A stretch of 35,742 nt of DNA, from the NCBI RefSeq assembly GCF_937128415.1, contig NZ_CAKZMJ010000086.1, forward strand, positions 1 to 35,742. Reading direction: 5' to 3'. The notes below the pieces were generated by a model that saw only the letters and a program-made list of their open reading frames with translations, was not told the origin of the DNA and did no database searches. Source of the DNA: an uncultured Caldilinea sp. (GTDB lineage Bacteria > Chloroflexota > Anaerolineae > Caldilineales > Caldilineaceae). Position numbers and translations under genes: made by a program. How positions within the stretch are numbered: position 1 is the stretch's first letter; the number at the start of each line of letters is the position of its first letter. This document shows, piece by piece, positions 1 through 16,400 of this stretch.

Positions 1-110
1 CTCCCTTGCTCTCATGCTCCCTTGCTCTCATGCTCCCTTGCTCTCATGCTCCCTTGCTCTCATGCTCCCTTGCTCTCATGCTCCCTTGCTCTCTTGCTCT
101 CATGCTCCCC
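1..110. repeat. 16-bp tandem repeat, about six copies
   Basis: The unit CTCCCTTGCTCTCATG repeats head to tail from base 1. Five copies are perfect, a sixth at 81-96 ends CTTG in place of CATG, and a degenerate partial copy follows up to about 110. The window begins inside the array, so its true length is unknown. It lies 12 bp beyond the stop codon of the DUF190-CBS gene, on that operon's downstream side. Short open frames across it encode only Leu/Cys/Ser/His repeats and are artefacts. There are no unique spacers, so this is a simple tandem repeat and not CRISPR. Confidence 0.9.
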
Positions 111-121
111 CTCTCTGCCCT

Positions 122-1411
<1,290 letters not shown>

Positions 1412-1426
1412 AGCGCCTCCTTTCGC

Positions 1427-1804
1427 CTATGCAAGGATGCGAGCGACGGCCAGTCCGCCGATGACGGCCAGCAGGCCGATGAGATTGGTGCCGAAAATAT
1501 TCAGTATGCTAAACCAGAGCGCGCCGCTGCGCGCCAGGCTAACGCTTTCAAAGCCAAAAGTGGAGAAGGTCGTAAACGCTCCCAGAAAGCCGACGGCGAA
1601 AAGCAGCCGTAGCTCCGGGGTGATCGTGATGCGCGTCTCGCCCAGTCCAAAGAAAAAGCCGATGATGAAGCATCCGATGACGTTCACCAGGAACGTCCCG
1701 TAAGGGAAATTGACGCCGAATCGCTCCGCCGCCCATATGCTGATCAGATAACGGGCGTTTGCGCCGACGATGGCGCCGATCGAGATATAGAGAAATCGTT
1801 CCAT
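1427..1804 (-). CDS. crcB: Fluoride-specific ion channel CrcB/FluC
   Basis: This 125-residue protein has four hydrophobic segments and the family motifs in order: GAIVGANARY near the N-terminus, YGTFLVNVIGCF around residues 35-46, and GFLGAFTTFSTF around 73-84, which carries the Phe/Thr/Ser residues lining the fluoride pore. FluC proteins are dual-topology dimers in the cytoplasmic membrane that export fluoride. The length is typical. The gene is the first of a two-gene operon with the DUF190-CBS protein and lies directly behind a fluoride riboswitch and its terminator, which strongly supports the assignment. Only one crcB is present, so a homodimer is expected rather than a crcB1/crcB2 pair. 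Confidence 0.96.
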   Translation of the reverse strand: MERFLYISIGAIVGANARYLISIWAAERFGVNFPYGTFLVNVIGCFIIGFFFGLGETRITITPELRLLFAVGFLGAFTTFSTFGFESVSLARSGALWFSILNIFGTNLIGLLAVIGGLAVARILA

Positions 1805-1858
1805 CTCTTACCCCATACTGCGCAAATGCGTCAACCGTTGAAAGTTCGTTGGCGCAAC

Positions 1859-1900
1859 AAAAAAACCTCTGCACGGCGTCCGGTTGGCGCCATACAGAGG
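1859..1900 (-). terminator. Riboswitch-controlled intrinsic terminator upstream of crcB
   Basis: Read on the minus strand, CCTCTG (1900-1895) pairs with CAGAGG (1871-1866). ATGGCG and CGCCGT extend the stem across a short spacer, and seven T residues follow (1865-1859). The 5' arm is also the closing strand of the fluoride aptamer, so aptamer formation and terminator formation are mutually exclusive. This is the expected architecture of a transcriptional ON switch for fluoride. Confidence 0.9.
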
Positions 1901-1945
1901 CTATCAGTCCGGTCGACCGAACGGTTGGCGAGCCTCATCACCGGC
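1890..1945 (-). promoter_or_regulatory. Fluoride riboswitch (crcB motif)
   Basis: The minus strand from about 1942 contains GGTGATGAGGCTCGCC, then a small hairpin (TTCGGT/ACCGGA), then CTGATAGCCTCTG. These match the conserved parts of the crcB RNA motif as I recall them from the Thermotoga petrophila example (GATGAGGC-CGCC and CTGATGGCCTCT). GAGGC pairs with GCCTC; GGTG pairs with CGCC with one wobble. The element lies between a promoter and a fluoride-channel gene and feeds directly into a terminator, so sequence, structure and context agree. It should raise expression of crcB and the DUF190-CBS gene when fluoride is present. Confidence 0.95.
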
Positions 1946-1990
1946 TCTGCATCCGCACCGATCAGAGCCACTGTACAGGCCAAGTATACG

Positions 1991-3310
<1,320 letters not shown>

Positions 3311-3314
3311 GACG

Positions 3315-5030
<1,716 letters not shown>

Positions 5031-5062
5031 GTGCGGTTTCCTTTCTGTCTGCGCCGACTGAT

Positions 5063-7036
<1,974 letters not shown>

Positions 7037-7085
7037 AATGCAAGTAATCCTCAGGCTGCACCGGCGTTCCCTTCAATGCGCTTCT

Positions 7086-7120
7086 TTGAAACGAAAACCG
7101 CGCTTCGCGGAAGCGCGGTT
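7086..7120 (-). terminator. Intrinsic terminator after tRNA-Lys
   Basis: AACCGCGCTTC (7096-7106) and GAAGCGCGGTT (7110-7120) form a perfect 11-bp stem with a three-base loop. On the minus strand it is followed by TTTTCGTTTC, placing it about 20 nt beyond the 3' end of the tRNA gene. It separates the tRNA from the histidine kinase gene. Confidence 0.85.
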
Positions 7121-7134
7121 CTGTTTGGGAGTGA

Positions 7135-7211
<77 letters not shown>

Positions 7212-7227
7212 ACATGCCTACAGATAT

Positions 7228-7256
7228 AGTTTAGCATGACGACGCCTCTTTTGCAA
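7228..7256 (-). promoter_or_regulatory. Predicted promoter of tRNA-Lys
   Basis: On the minus strand TTGCAA (7256-7251) is separated by 17 bp from TAAACT (7233-7228). The predicted start near 7221 lies about 10 nt before the mature tRNA, which is typical for a stand-alone tRNA gene. Confidence 0.6.
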
Positions 7257-7331
7257 TTTGTGACCCTTGCAAATCTTGACCGGAATGAATCTGCGCCGAA
7301 CTCCGAAAGGCGAAGCAAAAACAGTCGGCGA

Positions 7332-8096
7332 TCAGGCGGATCCGACCATCATCGCCACCAGATCGTCGTCGGTGACCTCGCTGGCGAGCACATCCCCGAC
7401 CTTATAGCCGCGGCGCATGACGACGATGCGATCGGCGACGGCGAAGATGTCCTGTAAGTTGTGACTGATGATGATCACCGGCACATTCTGACGCTTGAGC
7501 GTGTGGATCAGCTCATGCACTTTGCGCTGTTCGGGCACGCCGAGCGCCGCCGTAGGTTCGTCCATGATCACCAGTTTAGCGTTCCAATAAACGGCGCGGG
7601 CAATGGCGACCGCCTGGCGCTGCCCGCCCGACATCTGGCGAATCGGACGACGCAGATTGGGGATGTGAATGTCCAGGCGGTCGAGAACCTTGTTGGATTC
7701 GGCCAGCATCAGGTTGCGGTCAACCTGTTTGAAAAGGCCGAAGAGCCGTTTGGTGGGCTCGCGGCCCAGGAAGATATTGACCGTGGCGTCCAGATTCTCG
7801 CAGAGAGCCAGGTCCTGATAGATGGTTTCGATGCCGAGGTTGCGCGCCTCCAGTGGCGACGCCATCGTGATCTCCCGCCCTTCCAGGTAAATATGGCCTG
7901 CATCAGGGCGATAGACGCCGGAGATCATTTTAATCAACGTCGATTTGCCGGCGCCGTTGTCGCCGGCCAGGGCCACCACTTCGCCCGGATAGATGTCCAG
8001 GCTGACGTCGTTGACTGCAACGAGTCCGCCGAAGCGTTTTGTCAGATTGACGGCTCGAAGCACCGGTTGTACGCCTGTATCCTGTTTTTCCATCAT
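7332..8096 (-). CDS. Sugar ABC transporter ATPase, FrcA-like single-domain type
   Basis: This is a 254-residue single ABC ATPase of the ribose/fructose importer class, with Walker A GDNGAGKST, signature MSGGQRQAVAIARA and Walker B LVIMDEPTAALG. It is one domain, unlike the fused double ATPases of RbsA type, so a homodimer is expected. I place the start at ATG 8096. A GTG at 8132 would extend it by 12 residues and overlap the permease stop, but sequence before residue 13 is not conserved-looking; GGAAGACAGGG lies just upstream of the chosen ATG. It is the last gene of the binding protein-permease-ATPase operon. Confidence 0.88.
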   Translation of the reverse strand: MMEKQDTGVQPVLRAVNLTKRFGGLVAVNDVSLDIYPGEVVALAGDNGAGKSTLIKMISGVYRPDAGHIYLEGREITMASPLEARNLGIETIYQDLALCENLDATVNIFLGREPTKRLFGLFKQVDRNLMLAESNKVLDRLDIHIPNLRRPIRQMSGGQRQAVAIARAVYWNAKLVIMDEPTAALGVPEQRKVHELIHTLKRQNVPVIIISHNLQDIFAVADRIVVMRRGYKVGDVLASEVTDDDLVAMMVGSA

Positions 8097-8109
8097 ACCC
8101 TGTCTTCCG

Positions 8110-9183
8110 TCATTCCTGTGCAAATTTTTCACGCGCCTGGTCGATGAGGACGGCGATGATGATGACGATGCCGACGGCGATGAACTGCCAGAACGGGTTG
8201 ACGCGCAAGATCACCAGCCCGTTCGCCAACACCGAGATAATCAGGGCGCCGATCAGCGTGCCGATGACCGTGCCGGCGCCGCCAAAGAGCGACGCCCCGC
8301 CGATCACGACAGCGGCGACGGTGTCGAGCAACATCGCTTCCCCTGCGTTGGCTGCGCCGTTGGTGAAACGGACGTTGTAGACAATGCCGGCAATAGCGGC
8401 GAACGTAGCCGAAAGCAGATAAATGGCCACTAAACGGCGCGCCACCGGGATGCCGGCGCGCATGGCCGCCTCCTTATTGCCGCCAATCGCATAGGTGTGG
8501 AGGCCGAATTTCGTGCGCGAAAGAATGATGTGGGCGATGACAAGGAGCACCAGCATCACGATCACGACGAACGGAAAATAGCCGGTCAAGTTGCGCAGCT
8601 CCGCCTGCGCAAGGCCGGGCGGCGGCGACAGAAACGACCATCCGGCGGTGGGGTGATGGTAGAGCAGAAAGCCGTTGCCCAGAAACCCCAACCCTCTGAC
8701 GTAGATGGGAACTGGCATGCCGCCTGAGAGCAGAAAGCCAATGCCGCGGGCGATGCCGAACATGCCAAGGGTTGCGATGAAAGGCGGCACGTTCAACCGA
8801 GCGATGAGAATGCCGTTGACAAGTCCGGCGATCCATGCGGCGAGCAGGCCGGCGAAGAGGCCGCTGAGCACCACCAGCCACAAGGGCGACGATTCCGGCA
8901 GGCGGTTCATCACCGTCGCCGAGATGACGGCGGCCATCCCCATCACCCAGCCCACCGAAAGGTCGATGCCGCCGGAGATGATCACATAGGTCTGACCGAT
9001 GGCGATAATCATCAGGATCGCCATGTTGGCGAGAATCGCCTGAATGTTGAACGGCGTCAAAAAGCCATCGCCGGCGACGGAAAAGAAGGCCACCATGCCC
9101 AGCAGAAAAAGCCAGGCCCAGATTTTGCTAAGCGTATCCAGCCAGAAACGGCTTGAACGGAGCTCTACGGTTTGCAGTCTCAT
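8110..9183 (-). CDS. Sugar ABC transporter permease, RbsC/FrcC family
   Basis: This 357-residue membrane protein has about ten hydrophobic segments and the family signature around GGIDLSVGWVMGMAAV, together with AGLVNGILIARLNVPPFIATLGM and GGASLFGGAGTVIGTLIGALII. These are hallmarks of ribose/fructose/xylose permeases. It forms the channel of the importer with the ATPase encoded just downstream and receives sugar from the lipoprotein encoded upstream. The first residues (MRLQTVELRSSRFW) are cytoplasmic. The gap to the binding-protein gene is 125 bp and contains a strong hairpin. Confidence 0.93.
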   Translation of the reverse strand: MRLQTVELRSSRFWLDTLSKIWAWLFLLGMVAFFSVAGDGFLTPFNIQAILANMAILMIIAIGQTYVIISGGIDLSVGWVMGMAAVISATVMNRLPESSPLWLVVLSGLFAGLLAAWIAGLVNGILIARLNVPPFIATLGMFGIARGIGFLLSGGMPVPIYVRGLGFLGNGFLLYHHPTAGWSFLSPPPGLAQAELRNLTGYFPFVVIVMLVLLVIAHIILSRTKFGLHTYAIGGNKEAAMRAGIPVARRLVAIYLLSATFAAIAGIVYNVRFTNGAANAGEAMLLDTVAAVVIGGASLFGGAGTVIGTLIGALIISVLANGLVILRVNPFWQFIAVGIVIIIAVLIDQAREKFAQE

Positions 9184-9258
9184 GCGTGAATGTCTCTATC
9201 ATTGGCCAGGTCCGCAAACTGCGACCTGAAACAGGCGGCATTGAACAATTGAGTGGAA

Positions 9259-9299
9259 TTTTGCGCTGGGTCGCCTCCGGCGAGCGACCCAGCGCAAAA
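9259..9299. other. Strong stem-loop between binding-protein and permease genes
   Basis: TTTTGCGCTGGGTCGC (9259-9274) is the exact inverse complement of GCGACCCAGCGCAAAA (9284-9299), with a 9-base loop. On the minus strand no T tract follows outside the stem, so it is not a canonical terminator. It more likely protects the 3' end of the binding-protein mRNA and lowers read-through into the permease gene. Confidence 0.8.
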
Positions 9300-9308
9300 A
9301 GGCGAGGA

Positions 9309-10355
9309 TTATTCGCTCTTATAGATGGAGCGTTGCGCCTCTTCGGTGTCTACGTTCTCGCGTGTGATGATGGTGTAGCCGGTTGGATAGCGTTTGGGAA
9401 TGGCGTCAAAATTGCCGTTGACCGCCGCCACTGCAAATTCAATGCATTTTTCACCCATCTCATACGGATGCTGGGCGATGACGATGTCGACCACGTTTTC
9501 GCGCAGCGCCACGATCGCGTCCTCCGGCGCGTCGAAGTTGGCGACCTTGACGACGCCCGTCAGCCCGGCATTGGCGACCGCCTGCGCAGCCCCGCGCGCG
9601 CTGAAAAGGTTGGTGCCGAAGATGCCGCCCAAGTCTGGATGGGCGGACAGCACAGCGGCGGTCTGCTCCGCCGCCTTGGCGGCGTTATCGTCGTTGTAAT
9701 CCATGCCGATCAGTTGCACTGCGCCGTTGGTGGCCTCGATAGCCTTCATGCACCCCTCGACGCGCTGCTCGACGGTGCTGACGCCGGGCTGCGTCGTTTG
9801 AATGTAAAACTTGCCCGATCCACCCATCGCTTCGATGATGGCCGAGCAGCCGATTTCGCCGCCCTGTACGTTATCCGAGCCGATGTACGAGAGCATCCAG
9901 TTCAGCTCCGGCGCCGTGTAGTCGCCGCCGGTGTCGCCGATAAAGGTGTCGACGCTGATCATGTGGATGCCGGCGTCATGGGCGCGGCGCATGGGCTCGA
10001 TCAACGCCTGACGATCTGTGGCTGCAATGCAGATGGCGTCTGGCCGTTGGGCGATGACGGCGTCCAGAATCGGCACTTGCAAAGTGGGCTGGAACTGCGC
10101 CGGACCATCGGCGAAGAAATTGACGCCGAGTTCCTGCGCTTTGGCGCGGGCGCCCGCCTCCATGGTGATGTAGAAACCGTCGCCGCGCACGCCGTAGATG
10201 AGGGCCACGGTGGGGGCTTCGGCGGCGGGCGCTTCCGTGGCGGCGGCCGGCGCCTGTGCGGCCGGCGCTGGGGCCACAGCAGTGCACGCGCTGAGCGTCA
10301 ATGCCAGTATCCCGAGTACAACAAGCCAAAGAGGGATGTGAAAATGGCGTATCAT
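9309..10355 (-). CDS. Sugar-binding lipoprotein, RbsB/periplasmic-binding-protein-4 type
   Basis: The chosen start, ATG 10355, gives 348 residues and is preceded by GGAGG at seven bases. A longer frame to 10469 lacks such a site and would bury the signal peptide. The N-terminus has a hydrophobic stretch ending in lipobox LSAC, followed by an Ala/Pro-rich linker. The mature part matches class-I sugar-binding proteins: GVRGDGFYITMEAGARAKAQ, repeated Q-P-T-L-Q-V-PILDAVIAQRPDAI, SVDTF and a late VANFDAPEDA. It delivers a sugar, identity unknown, to the RbsC-like permease. No regulator gene lies beside this operon. Confidence 0.9.
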   Translation of the reverse strand: MIRHFHIPLWLVVLGILALTLSACTAVAPAPAAQAPAAATEAPAAEAPTVALIYGVRGDGFYITMEAGARAKAQELGVNFFADGPAQFQPTLQVPILDAVIAQRPDAICIAATDRQALIEPMRRAHDAGIHMISVDTFIGDTGGDYTAPELNWMLSYIGSDNVQGGEIGCSAIIEAMGGSGKFYIQTTQPGVSTVEQRVEGCMKAIEATNGAVQLIGMDYNDDNAAKAAEQTAAVLSAHPDLGGIFGTNLFSARGAAQAVANAGLTGVVKVANFDAPEDAIVALRENVVDIVIAQHPYEMGEKCIEFAVAAVNGNFDAIPKRYPTGYTIITRENVDTEEAQRSIYKSE

Positions 10356-10728
10356 GGGATGACCTCCGTGTAAAAATTGTGTGAAAAATGATGGATGGAT
10401 AACGCCAACGAACCGTCGTAACAGCGCCCGCCGGTGTATGCTGTGCAACAAGCGCACCATGCAGTGCACTCTGTCTTTTCAATAGCCGAATTGATATCGA
10501 AGCTGTCGAAGCGCTTGCGGGTGCGCAACTTGGCGAAATGTTACGCAACCACCCTTGTGATTTTATTTTTGTTTCTCCGGAAATCGTTATCTACGATAAT
10601 AGCGCTTTCGCTGGGTTGTGTCAACAGATGAAAAATCACTCACTTTGACCATCCTTCTTGTTGTAACCTTGCGCGTCCAGCTTGCATCTAACCTCACGAA
10701 CAATGCTATTGCGAAGAAAGGATCGACC
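10356..10728. other. Intergenic region between divergent sugar and glutaredoxin operons
   Basis: This 373-bp region holds a strong minus-strand promoter (listed separately) and a predicted leader of about 234 nt before the binding-protein start. In the leader, AAGCGCTT at about 10509-10516 is palindromic; a related AAAGCGCT lies between the promoter boxes on the minus strand. Both could be LacI-type operators, but this is weak. I see no convincing promoter for glutaredoxin on the plus strand and no gene. Confidence 0.5.
10596..10624 (-). promoter_or_regulatory. Near-consensus promoter of the RbsB-type sugar operon
   Basis: On the minus strand the perfect -35 box TTGACA (10624-10619) is separated by 17 bp from TATTAT (10601-10596), one mismatch from consensus. 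The start would lie near 10589. A promoter this strong in front of an importer normally needs repression or a long regulated leader. Confidence 0.75.
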
Positions 10729-10983
<255 letters not shown>

Positions 10984-11009
10984 AAGAAAGCGTAAGGAGA
11001 GAAGCGACT

Positions 11010-11297
11010 ATGAACGCAAACGGAAACAACCCTGGCATCCAACCGCTTGGCGCCCGCGTGCTGCTCAAGCCGATTGAGCAGGAAGACCGCACCAGCAGCG
11101 GCCTCTATTTGCCGGAGACGGCCAAGGAGAAGCCGCAGCTTGGCGTTGTCATCGCCGTCGGCGACGATGAGGAGATCAAGCTGCAGGTGAACGACAAGGT
11201 GCTTTTCGCCAAGTACTCGGGCACGGAGGTCAGCTACAAGGGCGACACCTTCCTGCTGATGGATGTCAGCGACGTCTTGGCGCGCGTGACCGGTTAA
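11010..11297 (+). CDS. groES: Co-chaperonin GroES (Hsp10)
   Basis: This 95-residue protein matches GroES along its length: PLGARVLLKPIEQE at the N-terminus, a mobile loop with SSGLYLP where GGIVLP is usual, GVVIAVGDDE, the roof region, and the C-terminal FLLMDVSDVLARV. GroES heptamers cap GroEL during folding. The Shine-Dalgarno AAGGAGAG is strong. groEL does not follow; a terminator does, and then a convergent gene. The mobile loop has Tyr in the hydrophobic tripeptide, which is tolerated but less common. The partner GroEL must be encoded elsewhere. Confidence 0.95.
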   Translation: MNANGNNPGIQPLGARVLLKPIEQEDRTSSGLYLPETAKEKPQLGVVIAVGDDEEIKLQVNDKVLFAKYSGTEVSYKGDTFLLMDVSDVLARVTG

Positions 11298-11328
11298 CGC
11301 TTGGGGTCAATCGCTTTCCCTGTTGCAG

Positions 11329-11368
11329 CGGGGGTCGGAGGCGCGCCTTCGACCCCCGTCACTTTTTT
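11329..11368 (+). terminator. Intrinsic terminator after groES
   Basis: CGGGGGTCG (11329-11337) pairs perfectly with CGACCCCCG (11350-11358), and six T residues follow after TCAC (11363-11368). It closes the glutaredoxin-groES unit before the convergent pncB gene. Confidence 0.9.
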
Positions 11369-11442
11369 CATCCACCGCCTGACGCCGTTCTCCAACGCAT
11401 CCAGCCTCCTCGACAGGGAGCGCCGCCTGTCAGCCAAAGACG

Positions 11443-12999
<1,557 letters not shown>

Positions 13000-13499
13000 A
13001 ACGCGATCTCTCCGGTGACTTGACGTGCAAATGCGGTGTTGGTTCCTCAACAACGGCCCCTCCAACCGTTGCTCCCATTGTAAAACGACGCAAGGGAAAG
13101 GCCTATCTCCATGCGTGCCTGCAGACGATGAAAGTTTTCATTTTGCCTGCTTCATCTTAACTTGCACGCCGCTGCGTGAGAAGGAATTTAGAGAGGGTTA
13201 GGCGATTTGACGGTGAAAAGTTAGATTTGCAAAGGATTTTGGAATGGACTAAAATTGAATGGTCTCTTCGGGACAATTAGTGCATTCCCCATTAAAAAAT
13301 TTACTGAACTTTTGACTGAATAACTGAAGGAGGGGCGATGGACGGTTGAACCCCCCAGGGGCGCTCACGCGCGTGATCTCGCCTTGCTGTAGGACGCCAG
13401 GGCAGGGCAAGTCATGTCGCAGGTAGTTTCGTTCTTTGTGCTTCTTTGACCCTGTGTAGCCTTGCTTCATAACCGACCCACCCATTCAAGGAGAAAGCG
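13000..13499. other. Intergenic region between divergent pncB and M14 carboxypeptidase genes
   Basis: I see no convincing gene in these 500 bp. A 78-codon minus-strand frame at 13249-13485 has no recognisable features. A TACAAT box on the minus strand (13082-13077) could be the -10 of pncB, though its -35 is poor. An inverted repeat ATGAAA-GT-TTTCAT at 13128-13141 lies about 50 bp upstream of that box and could bind a regulator. The half nearest 13500 would be a roughly 240-nt leader if the promoter listed at 13227 is real. Confidence 0.5.
13227..13255 (+). promoter_or_regulatory. Candidate promoter of the M14 carboxypeptidase gene
   Basis: TTGCAA (13227-13232) is followed after 17 bp by TAAAAT (13250-13255) in an AT-rich patch. 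It is about 240 bp upstream of the start codon. Box similarity is the only evidence. Confidence 0.4.
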
Positions 13500-16400
13500 A
13501 TGAACCCAAACCTCATCCGAAACGCCTGTGCAAAATACAGGCGACGTCGATTCCGGCGAGGCGCGTTATCGGCGCTGTTGTTGAGCTTCTTTGTGTTTTC
13601 TCTGTTCGCATCGACGGTGCAACCCGCTTACGCCGTCGCTCGAGGGCCATCCGACATCGAGCAGGCGGCTGAGGGCGAAGGCGGCGACGCTGCACCCGGG
13701 AATCATGTTTTCGTTCCTTTGATTTCAACCGCTTTGCAAAGTGGGCCGACCCTTCAGGACGATGCAGCCGCTGAATTGAACCCAAGCGCCTATGTCGAAC
13801 CCGAATATGAAGAAGTGGCGCTGGTTGAATTTCAACTGCCCAATCGCGCGGCGATCGATCAGCTTCTCGATTTGGGCGCAGACCTGGCCGAATACGTGCG
13901 CGACAACCCCGACGGTACGATCACCATCAACGCCTTTGTGACGCCCAGCGAGCGCGCCCTTTATGAATCGATGGGCTTCCCGGCCGGCGCCACCATCGAA
14001 GACCGTTCCACCTGGGAGGCAGTGCGCGCCGAGCGCGAGGCTGCCATCGAAGCCGAACGCGCCGCCCTGAGCGCAGCCGAAAGCGAGATGGTGGGCGCCG
14101 CCAACTTCGACCCCGGCGGCGAAATCACAATCATGCGCGTCGACTACTTCACGAATTACGCCGGTCGTTTTCTGGCGGTGGCAGCCCATACTGCGCTGGG
14201 CACGGCGACCGGCGGCCCCACGTTGGCTGTGGCGTGGCGCACGGAGGACGGCGGCTACGGCTCCGCCACGACGATGTCCAGGTTCACCGACGCCGGACAA
14301 TACATGTACCATCGCGTCCTGCTGCGCGTCGGCGCGGCAGGCAGCACAGAGCCGGTGCCTGCCATGGTGCGGGTGGCCTCCAGCACAGGCGCAGCCGCCG
14401 AAGCCCCGGTGAACGAGTGGGTGGCGGGCGGCCTGCCCCCGCTGGCCGACGGCTACTTGATGGACTTCACCACGCGCTACATGGACCCGACCGAAGTCCA
14501 TCAACGCATCAACGCCCTGGCCAACGAATTCCCTGACTTAGCGGAGATCATCAACCTCCCCTACCTCACGAACGGCTATCAACGCAAGGCGATGGCCGTC
14601 ATGGACACGAACACGAACATCCTGGGGACGCCGGGCAGCGCCGCGCGCGCCGTCTATCTGGAGTCCAAGGCGTGGGGACATGAGGGGGGCAATCAGATTC
14701 AGGCCGAATTCCTCAACCCCGGCGCGCCCAATCAGCCGCTGACCGTCGCCGTCAACGGCAATCGCATCACCGTGTGGCTGGCGACGAACGCCACCGGCGC
14801 CCTGATCAGCACGGCGGCGCAGGTGGTGGCGGCCATCAACGCCCATCCGGAGGCCAGCGCCCTGGTCACCGCCTACACCTACGGAGGCAACGCCGGAACC
14901 GGCGTCGTGGTGGCGCGTTCGCTGGTGACGCTGACCGACGGTCTCAACGCTCCTCCACATGTTCAGCGCGGCCCCTTCCAGGTGCAGGCCATTCGCATCG
15001 GCAAACATCGCGACGGCTCTAAGATCGGCGTCTTCTTCTTCTGCCAGCAGCACGCCCGCGAATGGGTGACGCCGCTCGTCTGTCTCGAAACCGCCGAGCG
15101 TCTGCTGCGCAACTACGCCATCGATCCGACGACCAAGACGATGGTGGACAACCTGGACATCTTTATCATGCCCTCCTACAACCCGGACGGCGGCCATTAC
15201 TCGATGTACGACTCCAACAGCCAGCGCAAAAACATGACGCGCTACTGCCCCGTGACGGCGACCAGCGGCATGCCGGCCAGCCGCAACTCCTGGGGCGTCG
15301 ACAACAATCGCAACAACGGCGTCGGCTCCATCTACGATGGCTACGCCGGCGCTTCGCTGAGCTGCACGAGCGAGACTTACGCCGGCCCCGCCAAGTATTC
15401 GGAGCCGGAAAATCTGAACGAGAAGTGGATCGTCGACACCTTCGAGAATATCAAGTTCTCCATGAACATCCACACCTACGGCGGGTATTACATGTGGTCG
15501 CCCGGCGCCTACATCACGAGTGGCCGCGTCACGCTGCCGCGGCCCAACATCGGGGTCGAGGCCTACTTCTTCGCCGGCGCCAATCTGGTGCTCAACCGCA
15601 TCAAGGAGATCCGCGGCACTGTGGTGCTGCCGGAGCGCACCGGCCCGGTCGCCGACGTGCTCTATTCGGCGGCGGGAAACAGCGCCGACGATCACTGGTA
15701 CCGCAAGGACATCATCGCCTACAGCTTCGAGGCGGGCGCCGATCTCTTCGTCTCCACTACGACCGGTGTTCAGCAGACCGCTGTGGGCTTCCAACCCAAC
15801 TACGCCACCGAAGGCAAGTTCGAGGTGTTGGAGTTCGCCTCCGGCAACTATGGCCTGCTTGAGACTGCGCTTCAGTACGCCTTCGACAACGAGCCGCCCG
15901 TGGCGGAGCTGGTGCCGAACGGCGGCGAGTCGGAGGATCCGATCCGCGCCACCTTCCGCTATGTGAACGAGCCGGCCATCATCTACTACACGCTCGACGG
16001 CTCGGAGCCGACGCTCTCCTCCACCACCTGGGAGGCGCAGGGGCCGCGGCGGCCGGGGCAGGTCTTCCTCTTCACCCAAAACACGACGGTGAAGTGGATC
16101 GCCAAGGACATCAAAGGCAACGTCTCTGAAGTGCGCGAAGCCTACTTCAAGGTCGAAAAGCTGGCGAACATCGAATTTTCGGCGCCGGCCAGCAAGACCT
16201 ATGGCGACGCTCCCTTCGAGATCGGCGTCGTCGCCTCGACCGGCCAGACGGTGACGCTCACCTCGCAAACGCCCACCGTCTGCGCCGTCAGCGGAAACGT
16301 GGTGACGATCTTAAACGCAGGCGAGTGCATCGTGCGCGGCTCCACCTTCGCTTCGCCGGGGTTTGGCGCCACGTTCGCCGAAACGAGCATCCAGATCCAC

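Noticed and set aside
1..110. Possible CRISPR array
   Set aside because: Units are 16 bp head to tail with no spacers.
9259..9299. Hairpin as intrinsic terminator
   Set aside because: No T tract lies outside the stem on the minus strand, so full termination is unlikely.
13249..13485. 78-codon minus-strand frame
   Set aside because: No recognisable motif or start signal; it covers the leader of the M14 gene.
13256..13499. Possible riboswitch in the M14 leader
   Set aside because: I could not match it to any riboswitch class I know, and no terminator or sequestering hairpin is clear.
14538..16268. 576-codon antisense frame in the M14 gene
   Set aside because: His/Gly/Val-rich shadow of a well-supported secreted peptidase.
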